From Chrysemys picta bellii (taxonomy: Eukaryota; Chordata; Testudines; Emydidae), in NCBI RefSeq assembly GCF_011386835.1, contig NC_088809.1, forward strand, positions 20,551,567 to 20,615,566: 64,000 nt of DNA, read 5' to 3'. The notes under the pieces were generated by a model, which was given only the letters and a program-made list of their open reading frames with translations, made no database searches and was not told where the DNA came from. Of the stretch, positions 21,215 to 32,944 are shown one piece after another; within the stretch, counting starts at the first letter, position 1, and each line of letters opens with the position of its first letter. A program made the position numbers and the translations under genes.

Positions 21215-22339
21215 AGAGGAATGTACTCCATGCTATATTCTTCAAAAGCAAACAAATCCAGGTATTTCTGGGGCCAATAGTCATCTCTCATAGGAAAAAG
21301 CTGAAGAAAAGAGTTCTTGCTCCATTCCCAGAAGGTAGCAAAAACTGGGCTCTGCTTTCACTGGTGCTGGGGGAAAAAATCAAGCTGTGTGTTCATGCAG
21401 CATATCACGACAGATTGTTCAATGTGATTTGCCTGGAGGCTCCACTTCTGGCAAATGGAATATTTGATGCCCCCTTTCTCTGTTTCCATAAATGGATGGA
21501 ACATTTCCATCCAAACAGCTGGTAGGCTTGTGACGGGGGAACAAGGATGATCAGGGTATGTTTGAGCTGACATAGGTGGTCACAGGAACTAGTGTCTCTA
21601 CCAGAGTTGGGCTGGTACTAGTAGAGATTCTTTAGCTCCTAGTGTCTTCAACATTTAGAGACCCAGGCTAGGTAACTCACTCCATTCTGTTGGAGCATTT
21701 CTAGCACCGATGGCATTAACTTAACCAAAGGAGAAAACTGTGCTAAAAGACAAAAGCTTTTCTTAATTGTGCCTCTGATGGGAGACATGAAAGAGGTCTC
21801 AAAAAGGAAGCCCCATTGCTCCTCTTGCTTGGCTCTTTAAAGCCAAGCTGAGAGAGAAACAGCCTGTCTTTGTCCACCGCTGTGGTTCCTGAATTTAAAA
21901 TCAATTGACCATGAAGCACTTTTATAATTGAACGATCAATTTGCAAACTTTCATTTATACGATCAAGGAATCTGCAAGCTGTTTAAATCCCTTTTTTTGA
22001 AGGGCCGTTAATACACAGAATAATGGATATCACAGGGAAGACTGACTTAATAATGATTAAGAAGGCCTTGAGACAATGCAACAAATCTACTTGTCTGTGT
22101 GGCTACTGGAATTTCATTAGTCTGTCAGCTGCCTCCTGGCAATTGGTGGCTAAATATCAGCAGAGGTGAACAACATGGCTTAGCCCAGCTGAGACCAGAG
22201 ATGGTTGAAATCCATTTAAAGCCCCTTTGAAGCCGAACTGCAAAGCAAAGGAGATGCTCTGATTCTGGGCCCACACCTGCAATATTGTCAAAGGTGACTT
22301 TTAGGCTCCCATTATGCTCTGTAACCTACAAGGTGGCCT
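21215..22339. other. No recognisable gene
   Basis: Unremarkable mixed-composition DNA. No repeat ends, RNA gene or exon-like segment recognised. Confidence 0.5.
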
Positions 22340-22900
22340 CTTCTATGCTTCAGATGTATGGTGATGAATGTAGAGTCTGGAAAAAGGGCACATTGTGTGG
22401 TGATTCTGGTGTGGTCGTGCTTTTAGGGCATTACGGTATAATATGCTCAGTATGTTAGTATAACGACGGCAAAAGTAGGATGCCTGGCTTGGAGCACCGT
22501 GGATGGAAGCCCCATCACCAAAGCATGTTAAATCCCTTGATATCACGTTGCTGCTTATTCTTCCTGGTTTATTTGCTGCATTCGTGTTTAGTTGTGTATC
22601 CCAGACTTGCTCTTTGGAGCACATTCTGTGGTATCTGAGGGCCTGGCTGTAGATAACTGATTGCTTGGTGTGTCTGGGGTAGTTGCTGGGTTCGTGGAGG
22701 TAAATGTGGTGATCTGTAGGTTTCTTGTATATAGTCCTCTACATAGGGTTCCATTGCTGAAGCTGATCATTTGGTTTTGTTTGGGGTGGATTTCTGAGCA
22801 TCATTCATTATTTTGTAGGTATTTGAGGCAGACAATAATGCCATCGTTGTGAGGAACATTGGAGTATAGGGAGGTGACAAATTCAGACATGAGTTATGCA
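22340..22900 (-). pseudogene. Penelope-like element reverse transcriptase remnant
   Basis: Minus-strand pieces match the conserved protein of Penelope-like elements. Near 22800-22890 is SEFVTSLYSNVPHNDGIIVC, in the N-terminal part of the reverse transcriptase. At 22560-22760, in shifted frames, comes the segment around the family's SQALRY motif, then MCSKEQVWDTQLNTNAANKP. The central catalytic part between the two blocks is missing, so the copy is internally deleted as well as frameshifted. These elements normally encode a reverse transcriptase joined to a GIY-YIG endonuclease; no endonuclease part is visible here. It is an old copy. Recognition is from memory of turtle copies. Confidence 0.6.
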
Positions 22901-25900
22901 TTTTAAAAACTCTGTGCAATTCCATAAAACAAGTGTGTACCGCTCACAGGTCTTCTGGAACACTCAACCAAGAATTCCCTCCAAGAACTGCAATGTAACA
23001 TGTTCTGTCTCATGGCCTCTTCCCCCAGTTCTTTAGGTCATGCAGCAAGAGTGCTGCAAAATGCCAAACGATACAGCACAGTTCCTAATGTGCCTTACCC
23101 TTTGACCTGCATATTACCGCTGAGATCCAGGGCCAAGATAAAAACCAAAGGGGGCAGAGTGTAATTTTCAGGAACGTGTATGTGCTAATGGATCAACACT
23201 CCTCTTCAGGTTTCTTACAGCATGCTCATCACCGTGCTATCTGTGCACCTTCTGAAGTGCCTTGTGGGATGTGGCTAGAGTCTGTTGTAATGGGGTTCTT
23301 TTTCCCTCTACTCAGGGAAAAACTGAATTTGTGCAATTATCCTTTGCTGTATGATGCCTGTTGTCCGAAGGCCAGGTTGAAGAGTAGCTTCACCTGGGGA
23401 CTAAACGAGGTGAGGTTCTATATTACTGCAGGACTTCATTTCACAGTCTTGAACTCGTCTGAGTGGTCTACATCCTATGGAATGTGAGATTCTCCAGTGT
23501 TCCTGATTGCTGGGGAATGGACCCCAGTGCTCCTCTCTTCCGTTGCTAGTAACTCCCCTAGAACTAGTCCCACGAGAACCTGTCCCCATTAACTAACGTC
23601 CCTGACTTCATAGATGGCTGGCTGCAGCCCTGTTCTGCATGTTTCCCTGCAATGCGTATCTGCATATCGAAACCACTACAACCCTCCTCTGAGCTTCCTT
23701 GCCTAGGGATTATCAGAAGATTGGCACATTCCCACTTCTCTCTTGTAATTCAAATGCTAAAAGGCCTTTTATTTCCTTTCCCCCATCCCCTATTGTAGAT
23801 GGCTAGTTTTATAGGCTGTGTTAGTATCTCATCTTGCAAAGCTCTCAGGGAACATTTGGCTTGATAAAACACCACATAAATCAAAGTAGCTGTTGCTCTT
23901 CGAGCCTATCTTACGAGACAACTGTGTGTCCAATTAGGGATTTCCTCTCCTAAAAACACAGCACGTTTTGCTTTGCTAGATGGCTTAAAATTACTGCCTT
24001 GCGCTGAAGATATCCCCATTAGACTTTCTTTTCCCCTCATGCCTCATCGTGTAGGGCTCACTGAAGGACTAGATACGCTTAGTAGGCTAGAGGTTGCCCT
24101 ATCACAGGCTAATAGACGACTGGTGTTTTTGCCCTAAAGAGCTTCCAGTCCATGGCAGAGAATGAACTCTGGGCTGCTGGGAGCTCAGTATTAAAACACC
24201 AATCTGTTAGAGAGGCACAGTAACTGGGACTCTCCCAGATTTCCCAGAAGGCCTGGCAGGTGCCTGCCTCTGATAAAGCACATCAGACACAAATGAGTCT
24301 GCCTTCCATTCACTCAGGTTCTGCTTAACTCAAGCAAGGAACATGGTGCATGGTAAATCAAGTAAGGCAATATTTCCCAAAGCTCTCCATGAAGCAAGTG
24401 GGACTCTGCCATCCTTCCCCATAGTTGAAACCCCAGTCTAATTTAGCTTCACTTCCCTTCCTCCCACCCTCTCCATAGAAGAGTATATTAGTGTCTTCCT
24501 TAGAGCTGGGGAAACAATTGCACTGAGGGGTTTTTTTGTATAAATTGCTTCTTTCTGTTCATAAGCTGTATTTTATTTTCTCAAACTTCTTAGCTATTCA
24601 AAATTCATACCCTGGAATAGAGCTAGTTATGGGGAGGAAGGAACTCTGCAGAAGAAAGATACTAAGGGAGACTGAAATTAAGCATATGAAAAGGAAGGAT
24701 TGATCGTATACAGTACATACGTTTGCTTCGTGGCCCCTAGTGTTGAAGGCGCCCAAGCTAAAAGAGGCCCCAGAAGTTGATGCAAAACAAGCCCTCCTGA
24801 TTCCTGTAGTTCACCCCCCTGTTATACATGCGTGGCTCACCTAAAAGATGAGCTGAATAGTGAATAAACTCCACTCTGCTGTGTGTGTGTAACATACTCC
24901 GGCACATTTATCATCAGCAGTCTGCACTAAAAGCACATCAATATAAGTGCTGACATTGCGTTAACTACCGAGGAAGATCACGTAGCGTGAAAAAAATCTA
25001 GCCAAAATCTAAAATGGTAGTTAAATCTATTCCCATTATGGTATGTCTTAAAATACATGGCTCACTGCATCTCTAATTTTTATTGCTGCAAGATGGTACA
25101 GATTGCAGATTTAGAAAGAGGTTCATTAGAAAATACAATACACAATAGATTTATCTTCATGAACGGAAATAAAATGCAAGGGTTTTCTTTTGCAAACAAG
25201 CAGATACAAGTCAATAAGAAATAAGACTGTGCCCATGTGGTGGTTCTTAATATGAAATTTGATTGGACCCATAGGGTACATCAGCTGAGCATTAATCACA
25301 TTTTGAGTGTTTTTGTAAGGGGACCACTCAGTTTAACAAAAATACTTTTTATTCATAGGACTGCAGGTTGGGAACTTGCTACTTTATTCAACTGCCTCAC
25401 AACGGTATGGATGCGTGCAAGCTCCCATTTGTAAAGCAGGAAGTAAGGGAGGAGTGGACCTGAGCTTGGCTCCATCCCATAATGCTCTGATTAGTCCTAT
25501 CATGAGCACTTTGCCTGATGTAATAAATACCCATTTTTATAAAGCTGAAACTTGCTTTCCAGGAATATTCCTTATTTCCAGGCATTAACTTTCAAGGAAA
25601 CATTTCCTGCTGATAACCCCAGGGGCTAGAGCACTTGTAGAAAGTAAACCGGCTCCGTGAATAGGCTTGCACATGTGAATGAAGATTGACAAATTATTGG
25701 CAGCATTTGCCCAGCTCTACACTTGACCTGGATTGGATATAAAATGTAGTCTGATGTGATCTGTGGCTGCCTGCACCTTAATGAAGGTCTGAAAAGCGGA
25801 ATCACCTGTGATGTCAATGGGCTGCATTGTCCTGTGAAAGAGGAGCATAGATGCAATCTTATTCTGCAGATTAGGTTTGGCTCTCAGCTTCAGAAATGAG

Positions 25901-26599
25901 GCCGTCTAGATGTCCAAACTTTGCCCAGCTTAAAGGGTCAGTCTTAGCACCTAGGCAGGAGTTCATTAGAACGCCTCTGGAGGAAGAGGCCAAATTACCC
26001 CAAAGTGGCTTCAGAATGCATAGGTTTCTGATGTTTTTCATGCAAACCACAGTCAATGTGTAGCACTGTTCCTCTTCCTCTGCATCGTAATGAGAGAACA
26101 TGTGGTTTCTTGCAGGCTGTTTAAATGCCTTTCTCATAAATGGCAGAGCGCTTAGAGCCAGAATCCATGAAGCAATTGCTTGATTCCTAAGTTAAAGACA
26201 AATGACCAATTATTCACTTTCCCTTTTTCCCTAAAAACAAATATCTTTCCTGGACGTACCTAACGGTTTAAGCGCAACATGGCTGCTCTTGAAATACTTG
26301 ATAATTTTAATCAAAATTCTCAAGCAAACAGGGAGGAAAATAAAAAGCCAATAATGTGCTTGGTTGCATGCACAATGCTTGTAATGGCTCTAACATCGCA
26401 TTTTAGAAATGGTTGCTTTGACTTGCAGAGTGTCAATTCCGCTTCCCCGTCCACTTGATAGATGGCACAATGGATAGTGCTGCTGGCTTTTAAAATCAAT
26501 TTGCTTAGTTGCTTTTCCCCAGAGATGTGCAGATATTTATTCGGTGCTGTCAAGTAACAATATCTACTGGGGAGATCTCATGCAGACTTAAAATAACCA
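22901..26599. other. No recognisable gene; single-copy-looking DNA
   Basis: 3.7 kb with short chance frames only. The part at 24880-25240 is A/T-rich and free of obvious repeats, so it is a reasonable place to look for conserved non-coding sequence. Nothing in it can be named. Confidence 0.45.
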
Positions 26600-26697
26600 T
26601 GCTGTCAAGCACAGTGTTCAGGGGTTTGGTCCTGCTTTGAGCAGGGGGTTGGACTAGATGACCTCCTGAGGTCCCTTCCAACCCTGAGATTCTATGA
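26600..26697 (+). mobile_element. CR1 3' tail
   Basis: gcagggggttggactagatg and the final gattctatga are the conserved CR1 3' end. The copy is severely 5' truncated. Confidence 0.85.
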
Positions 26698-26699
26698 CC

Positions 26700-27780
26700 G
26701 GTACCATCTTTCCACCTTTTCCAGTAGTGACTATTACACCACATCCCTGGGTGAGTCAGCAGCTCCAGGGACTGAACCTGCAACCTCAGTCTCTACTCCT
26801 TGAGTGAACAGACCCAGCTGTCTTTGGCCAAGGCTGTAGCAAGCTTACAACTTCTGGCCTACTCACCAGGCCGAAGTAGGGCGAGAGCTTGGCGCTAATG
26901 GAGACTTGCCCTACAACTATGGATGCTCAAAAAGGGTGAAGCTGGTGTGCTGCTTTTGGGGAAGCCAGGAATCCTAGCGGACGACGACACCCTCTGTCCC
27001 AGCAAGACCACCCAGCGACCTGTGATCTGTCCCATAGCTTAAGAGGGAGCCGCAGGCCCACCAGTTCTCAGTGCTGCCCCTTTGCCCTCTTTCCAAAAGA
27101 TTGTCGTTCCAGGAGCAGCGGTGGGAGGACTATCATGCCCTCAGATTGAGGACGATCATCCCATGGCAGGGCTGAGAACCCTGAGTCCCCATTATCCTGG
27201 CAGGCTCCCAATATCCTTCTCATTCTCCCTCCCATCTGTAAAATGGGGCTGCTGCAGCTTCCAGCCTTATTTTTAGAGCACTTTGATCCCTATGAAAAGT
27301 GCTATATGTAAGAGTAAAATTAAATATATCGCAAGACAGCCTGCCTGTCTCTTCATACCTGAAAAATATTAGAGAAACATGGCAGAAGTCTCAATCCAGT
27401 TGACCCCTTTTCCCCTGATAAATGCTGTACGCTTTGATTCATTCTCTGAAGTACTAACAGCCAATGTTCTCCTGAAGTGCAGTAAAGTGAGTGCACTTCA
27501 AGGTAAGAATGGGGACAATACAAAAAGTGCTGGCCTGTTTGCTTTCTGTGCTTCCTCAGGTTCTCTTTAGAAAAGGCAGAGCCGTTCCTATGACTTGCTG
27601 CTGGGAGAACTGTCACTTCTTTATCCCTGTGTAAATGGAAAACATAAGTGAGTAAGAAACTCTTTCGGTGCTTCACTGTGTTATTGATGGCATGATGGCT
27701 CAGATACTTCTCCTGGAATACAAGCATTGCCATTCTGCAGTGCAGGATGTCCTAACCCTGGAGTGGATGTCAGTTTCATT
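26700..27780. other. No recognisable gene
   Basis: Mixed composition. No feature can be supported. Confidence 0.45.
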
Positions 27781-27790
27781 TGCTCCATCC

Positions 27791-27992
27791 CAGGAGCAGC
27801 GGAAGCACCCTAAAAGTGTGTGTGTGTGGGGGGGGGGGGGACCACAGGCGCTTGAACGGTGGCCCCACCCGCTTCTCCCCAAGCCCCGCCCCCTGCATGC
27901 CCTTACAGCTGGTAAAAAGTGGGAGGGCTATGCCCTTTTAAAAGTGTGTGTGGGGGGCATGGCCACTTGGTCCCCCTGTTCTGGCACCCCTG
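27791..27992. mobile_element. hAT-type short DNA element, 202 bp
   Basis: Starts CAGGAGCAGCGG and ends ctggcacccctg. Perfect 8-bp target duplications ctccatcc lie at 27783-27790 and 27993-28000. The interior is GC-rich with a GT/G run at 27817-27841. It is non-coding. Confidence 0.75.
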
Positions 27993-28012
27993 CTCCATCC
28001 ATTTTAATACAA

Positions 28013-28256
28013 ACTTTATGTTAATAGCAACAGAGGGTCCTGTGGCACCTTTGAGACTAACAGAAGTACTGGGAGCATAAGCTTTCGTGGGTAAGAACCT
28101 CACTTCTTCACTTGCATCTGAAGAAGTGAGGTTCTTACCCACGAAAGCTTATGCTCCCAGTACTTCTGTTAGTCTCAAAGGTGCCACAGGACCCTCTGTT
28201 GCTTTTTACAGATTCAGACTAACACGGCTACCCCTCTGATACTTTATGTTAATAGC
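28013..28256 (+). mobile_element. Fold-back 3' end of a Penelope-like element
   Basis: An exact 85-bp inverted repeat (28026-28110 and 28119-28203) surrounds an 8-base loop. A unique tail follows (cagactaacacggctacccc). A 16-bp direct repeat, actttatgttaatagc, brackets it at 28013-28028 and 28241-28256. The tail and right arm match the 3' end of the turtle Penelope-like family; the left arm is the same sequence inverted. A long target duplication means insertion by target-primed reverse transcription. Inverted truncated copies at the 5' end are known for Penelope-like elements. Perfect arms imply that the insertion is young. Confidence 0.7.
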
Positions 28257-28534
28257 TTTCATTCATTATTTACCTTGTGGCATCATCTTGTGATAGGCAC
28301 TTTCCAAAGAGGGGGAGACGCTCCTTGCCCCCAAAGAAGGTACAGTCTAAAAAGACAAATGTTTAATCTCTTCATCTGAGCCGTTGTGTCAGCAGTGAAG
28401 AGAACATCTGAAGATATTTCAACAGCCTCATTGCAGCTCTGCCTGCTACACGCCCTTCCCCTTAGTTGCCTGTTGTACAGTAGTCATGCAGGTGTTGCTG
28501 GCAGATATATTTGTATGCTAATAATGGGATTACC

Positions 28535-28630
28535 ATCCGATTAAGCTCTGCTCTCGGCTACACAAGTGTAAATCGGCAGGAACTCCAGTGATTTCAGGGG
28601 AATTGCTCCTAATTCAGAGGAGAGACTGAA
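28535..28630. repeat. Short inverted-repeat element of the ctacac-gtgtaaat type
   Basis: aagctctgctctcggctaca and aagtgtaaatcggcaggaac resemble the widespread amniote palindromic repeat in which gtgtaaat blocks flank a caatgg-like centre. The ends are degraded. Confidence 0.4.
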
Positions 28631-29039
28631 AGCTGAATTTGACACTCCAGGAACTTAAACCTGCAGAACATGTATATTTCAGCCTGGCTTTGAGTAATCC
28701 TAGAGACTTCAATCTTTTTTTAAACGGCGTCTGCTTCTGCCCTGATGTGCACTCATGCTATGGTAGTGAGCAGCACTATAAAAGCCTAGGACAGCATTTC
28801 CTTCGCAGTAGGGTGCACACCTGGGCTAGGTCACTTGTAATGGCTGGGTCTCTAGCACCGGGGTGGCCATGCTGATGGCTTCTTCCTAGGGTCACTAATG
28901 CCGTAGCTAGAAAAGAGTCACCCTGATGGGATATGTAAATTCCCATTTCCTGAGTCTGGGCAGTGCTTCTCCCGTTCTATAGACAGTCCCATTGTCTCTG
29001 AGCATCTCGGACATTCATTAATGTCCTCATTGGTTATTC
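28631..29039. other. No recognisable gene
   Basis: No feature is supported in this stretch. Confidence 0.4.
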
Positions 29040-29175
29040 TACATTAGTTTATCCTCGCAATTCTCACAGGCCTAGAGAGGTGAACGGACTTGCCCTAGGT
29101 TGCACAAGTCAGAACTGGTAACTTAACCTACATCTCCTGAGTCCCAGTCCAGTGCTTTAACCACAAGACCATCCT
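29040..29175 (-). mobile_element. MIR/CORE-type SINE fragment
   Basis: gacttgccctaggttgcaca and the following agtccagtgctttaaccaca are the reverse complement of the conserved MIR-like core. It is old and diverged. Confidence 0.65.
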
Positions 29176-29387
29176 TCATTTGCAGGTACGGTTCTCTGGA
29201 AATCTTGGGGTGGCACCATTCCACCCATGACCGGAGGCTCTTCAATAAAAGGAAAACCTCTTTGGAGAAGTCTCATTTATTATGTCGAGAGAGCCTCAAA
29301 ACAAAGGTGTCAGGATGGAGCGTCCTGCCTAATGGCTCTGGGCTGGCAACACAAACCAACCAGCCATATAAACACAATCATCTACAG

Positions 29388-29720
29388 TAGTGTTTCCCAA
29401 ACTTGGGACACCGCTTGTGTAGGGAAAGCCCCTGGTGGACCGGGCTGGTTTGTTTACCTTCCACGTCCGCAGATCTGGCTGATCACAGCTCCCACTGGCC
29501 ATGGTTCGCTGCTCCAGGCCAATGGGAGCTGCTGGAAGCGGCGGCCAGTATGTTCCTCGGCCCGCGCTGCTTCCAGCAACTCCCATTGGCCTGGAGCGGC
29601 GAACGGCGGCCAGTGGGAGCCGCGATCGGCCGGACCTGCAGACGCAGCAGGTATACAAACTGGCCCGGCTCGCCAAGGGCTTTCCCTGAACAAGCGGCAT
29701 CCCAAGTTTGGGAAACGCTG
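29388..29720. mobile_element. hAT-type palindromic DNA element, 333 bp
   Basis: Starts TAGTGTTTCCCAAACTTGGG and ends CCCAAGTTTGGGAAACGCTG, with inverted repeats extending far inward, including the caggccaatgggag block and its inverse. Perfect 8-bp target duplications atctacag lie at 29380-29387 and 29721-29728. It is GC-rich, so it creates overlapping chance frames on both strands. The same family occurs at 55971-56291. Confidence 0.85.
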
Positions 29721-29728
29721 ATCTACAG

Positions 29729-31904
29729 CCTCAGGCTAGATTCCCCAGGATCATTAAGGAAGGGGTTCCCTCTCATTCGTTCTTCAGAGACCGCCCCCTC
29801 TTTGTACTCTCTTCATTAGTAATGCAGCACAATTGCCTTTATTATAGTATATCCGACTCTTGGAAGGATTCCCATGTGCTGGCTTCCCTTGTAACACGGA
29901 CCTTCCGAAAGCTAGCCTGAGCTCTCCTCCAGTGGCGTGCATCCGGGCGGTGAGAGCACTCCCTTCTGCAAGCACGGGGGGTAGGTGCCTGGCTCATCTA
30001 TGGAGAATGGGAAGTAGCAGCGGCTGTTGCTGAAGGCGGCACTGGCTAAGCTCTGGGCTGAGGTGACGTTGCAGCCTCAGAAAAGCAGAAGGCCAGTGCC
30101 GAAGCAGAGCCGCCGGAGCCAAGACTAACGTCCCAGTGGCAGCAAGAGCTGGGTGATCTGTGAAGTTGGCCTATCAGCTGCAGTCTTCCTGCTGGAAAAG
30201 AAGCAGGAGATGGAAGAGCTGCCAGCTGAGGAGACGACTTGCTCTGAGGAGAACTGGAAGGTGGACGCATGAAACAGGAGCTGACGGAGGGGAAGAGACA
30301 CAGCTGGCTGTCCCTCAGAGCATCACCCAGAGCGTAGAGGAAGAGGCAGAGACCGAGAGCGCCCAATGTCACTGTGGAAACCCGGTGAGCGGCTTTTGCC
30401 TGACTAAGACAAATCCTAGCCCCGGCTTGCTCCATTCAGTCGCTTTCCTTACTCTGCAGGTAGATGGAAGTCCAGCCTCCGCACAAAGCTCCCTCTTGCT
30501 CCTGGTAGGTTCAGGTTGCGCCTGTTGAAGTAGGGATCCTGAGGCTTATAGTTCCAACTTCTGAGCAGCGCTCTCGCCTCGGTTACTCTGAAGCAAAGAG
30601 CAGTCGTCCAGAGAGAGTTGCCCATTACAACGTCCGGGTGTGGACTGGAGGACTGGATGGCTTGGAGGTTGGCGAAAGAGAGTATTCTACCTCCAAGACT
30701 CAACCTCGCTTGGCAATTTGCGGGAAGTTGTTCTATCCAGTAGCACGGTGGCCTGTGCGAGCTCTCAGCCCAATAATGACAGCACTGGCCTCTGCCAATG
30801 TCTGTTACCAGCAATAGAAAACTAAACAAAGGGCATTCCTTCCCCCTCCCGTTAGCATCTGAGTGGGATGGACATTGTCCCACCCTGCTCTGTGAATCCA
30901 AATTTTCTTCCTTAATAAAGTGTCCCTGCTGTGAGCAAGTGCCCTTTGCAGGTGCTCAGGGAGACGAATGGCCCAGCTGGTGTCGGCTTTTCCTCTCTAA
31001 TGGGGAGTGTGCTGGATGAAGCAGCTCCATGATTAGGGGGAATGGACTGTCAGCAGCACTTGGGCACTTCTTAGTAATGATGCTGGCGCGGTGGTGTGTG
31101 TGTGGAAGTGATCAAAGTGCAGAGACTCTGCGGGGGGAGGGGAATAAAACAAACAGCGCCCTTCAGAACTAGAGGGGTAAGGGCGGGGGAAGGAGCTGTG
31201 TTAGGACAATGGGTGTCAGGATGCTGCCATTTCAGCATAATGGGTGGTACCTTCAGAGCAAGGAAGGGAGAAGGTCTCAGAAGAAGCACAACTCTGAGCG
31301 ATTAAAATGCAGCTGGTTTACCCAGTGTCATTAGTTCCCTCCTGCATCTGCCCAGCCGGGTTAGCGGTCAAGGGGTTCCTGTGAGAAGGAGCTCTCTTCT
31401 TCAGCACCTCATGCCTTTACCTAGCGCTCCATTTTTGGGAGCCCAGCAGCTCATCTGAAAGGGTTGGTGGCTCCACCTCATTGAGAGGTCAGGAGAAATA
31501 GATTCCATCTGCTGTTGACCTCTGTTGCAGCAGCCATGTGTGTGTCTGCCCTTGGGAGGGATGAGGGGAAACAAGAGGCTCCTGGGAAAGGAAGAGCATG
31601 TAGCCATTGGAGAGACTGGCATGGTTGGTGGGGAAGGTAGGGAAGGGAGTGAGATGTCTGTTTCTTTCGCTGAAGTCAGGTGGGTGCCAAGGTTTTCATG
31701 TGTTTGTTCCAAAAAGTTCACCAACAGGTCACATATTTGCTTCTCCAGCAGCACTTACCTGCCCCTTCCAGACACTTTTAGCCCAATTGGGGTGTCAGCT
31801 GAGGAGTTACCGGGGCACTGGGCTCTTCACTCTTAAAGGGTCAGCGTCCCCCTATGAAAAGACCCTTATCCTAGTCTCTCGAGTCATAGGATATGGATTA
31901 AAAT
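29729..31904. other. No confirmed gene; possible non-coding exon at 29930-30395
   Basis: The segment 29930-30395 is GC-richer than its surroundings and purine-rich on the plus strand. It ends at an acceptable donor (cccggtgagc near 30386). I see no conserved reading frame in it, so it is at best a 5' untranslated exon or a pseudo-exon. Elsewhere nothing is recognised. Confidence 0.3.
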
Positions 31905-32185
31905 GAGACACACAAGCTATAAAGGCAACAGCATCCATGCACCCCCAAACCAGGCAATAACCCAACCAGAAGTAAAATCAAGCCCTAACAATCTCTGCCT
32001 CACTGGAGTGGACTCTCGCTCACCCCGGAGGAGGGTGGCCACTTGGTCCAGTCCTGTTGAGCCAGAATCAGAGTCCACAGGACAGTCTAGAGCCCCCAGT
32101 GCAGCTGGGTGACACACAGTCCCCGTCAGGGGTTAGCCCGATCTGGGCGACTAAAATTGTCGTCGCTTAAACCGAGGTTACAAGT

Positions 32186-32340
32186 GGGCTGGGGCCTGGG
32201 CTTGAGGTGGCTCAGGCAGTCCAGAACCAAACAGTTTCAGGGCTGGCTTTAGCCTGGGCAGGGCTCAGGCAGCCAGCAAGCAGCCTATAGGTAGGCTAGG
32301 GCCTGAGCTTGAAGGGGCTCAGGCAGCCAGCAAACAGTGC
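32186..32340. repeat. Degenerate tandem repeat (ggctcaggcag unit)
   Basis: Three imperfect copies of a unit built from gggcctgggcttgaggtggc and ggctcaggcagccagcaa, about 50-60 bp each. Confidence 0.6.
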
Positions 32341-32786
32341 GGTCTTAGGTGGGTGCCTGGGGAGGGAGGTGCCTACTCCATAGCAGGAGCTTCCCAGTGC
32401 CAGGCAGGAGTTGGCCCATCCACCGGGGTGGTGCAGGGGGACGCGGGCCCACCCTACTCCACCGCGTCCCAGCCCAGGGCCCTAGCAGGGGCAGGGTTGG
32501 CTTCCCCTGCGTTGGTGGGGATCCAGCTGCAACATGCCGACTCTGCCGCACCTGGCTTTGAAGATATTGCACTTGGGCTACTTCCTGCCTCCCCAGGGGT
32601 TGGTACCTCTGGCTTCCAGGCCTCATCTGGCTCCTCAGGGTACTCGGCGGTGGGCACTCCAGGCCAGTCCTCGTTAGTGTCCGGGGCTTGGGCACAGCCA
32701 GGCGTAGGGTCCCCTCTGGGCTGCTGCAGATTAGGCGGCGTGTCCTTCTCCTTGCAGGTTCTGCCCCCACTGGGCTTATGGGCCAG

Positions 32787-32796
32787 CCTTTTATAG
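32787..32796 (-). promoter_or_regulatory. TATA-like box in the LTR-like block
   Basis: Reads ctataaaagg on the minus strand, 142 bp downstream of the putative LTR start. The position suits a U3 promoter. Confidence 0.35.
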
Positions 32797-32944
32797 TTCC
32801 GGCCATGTCCCTGTACTTCCGGCGAGGAGGGTGGGGCTACATAGGCTCTACCCTCCAAGGGAAGGGTAGTGGACCCTCGCTCACCCCGGAGGAGGGAGGC
32901 CACTCTGCCTAACTATACTCACCCAGAACCACCTGACATAGTTT

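Larger units (their letters stand above)
31905..32938 (-). mobile_element. LTR-like repeat block, probably from an LTR retrotransposon
   Basis: On the minus strand the block opens TGTCAGGTGGTTCTGGG at 32938, followed by a TATA-like box about 140 bp in. It is GC-rich. A 33-bp stretch containing ctcgctcaccccggaggagg occurs at both 32010-32042 and 32873-32905 in direct orientation. I could not place the terminal CA or a target duplication, so the left edge is arbitrary. Open frames through it have no family match. Confidence 0.4.

Noticed and set aside
27817..27841. GT/G run as an independent regulatory feature
   Set aside because: It lies inside a delimited hAT-type element and is ordinary simple sequence.
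29227..29721. Frames of 120-164 codons on both strands over 29.2-29.8 kb
   Set aside because: They cover a palindromic DNA element, so each frame mirrors another.
32345..32903. Overlapping frames of about 150 codons on both strands
   Set aside because: They lie in the GC-rich LTR-like block. Frames on both strands at once indicate composition, not coding.
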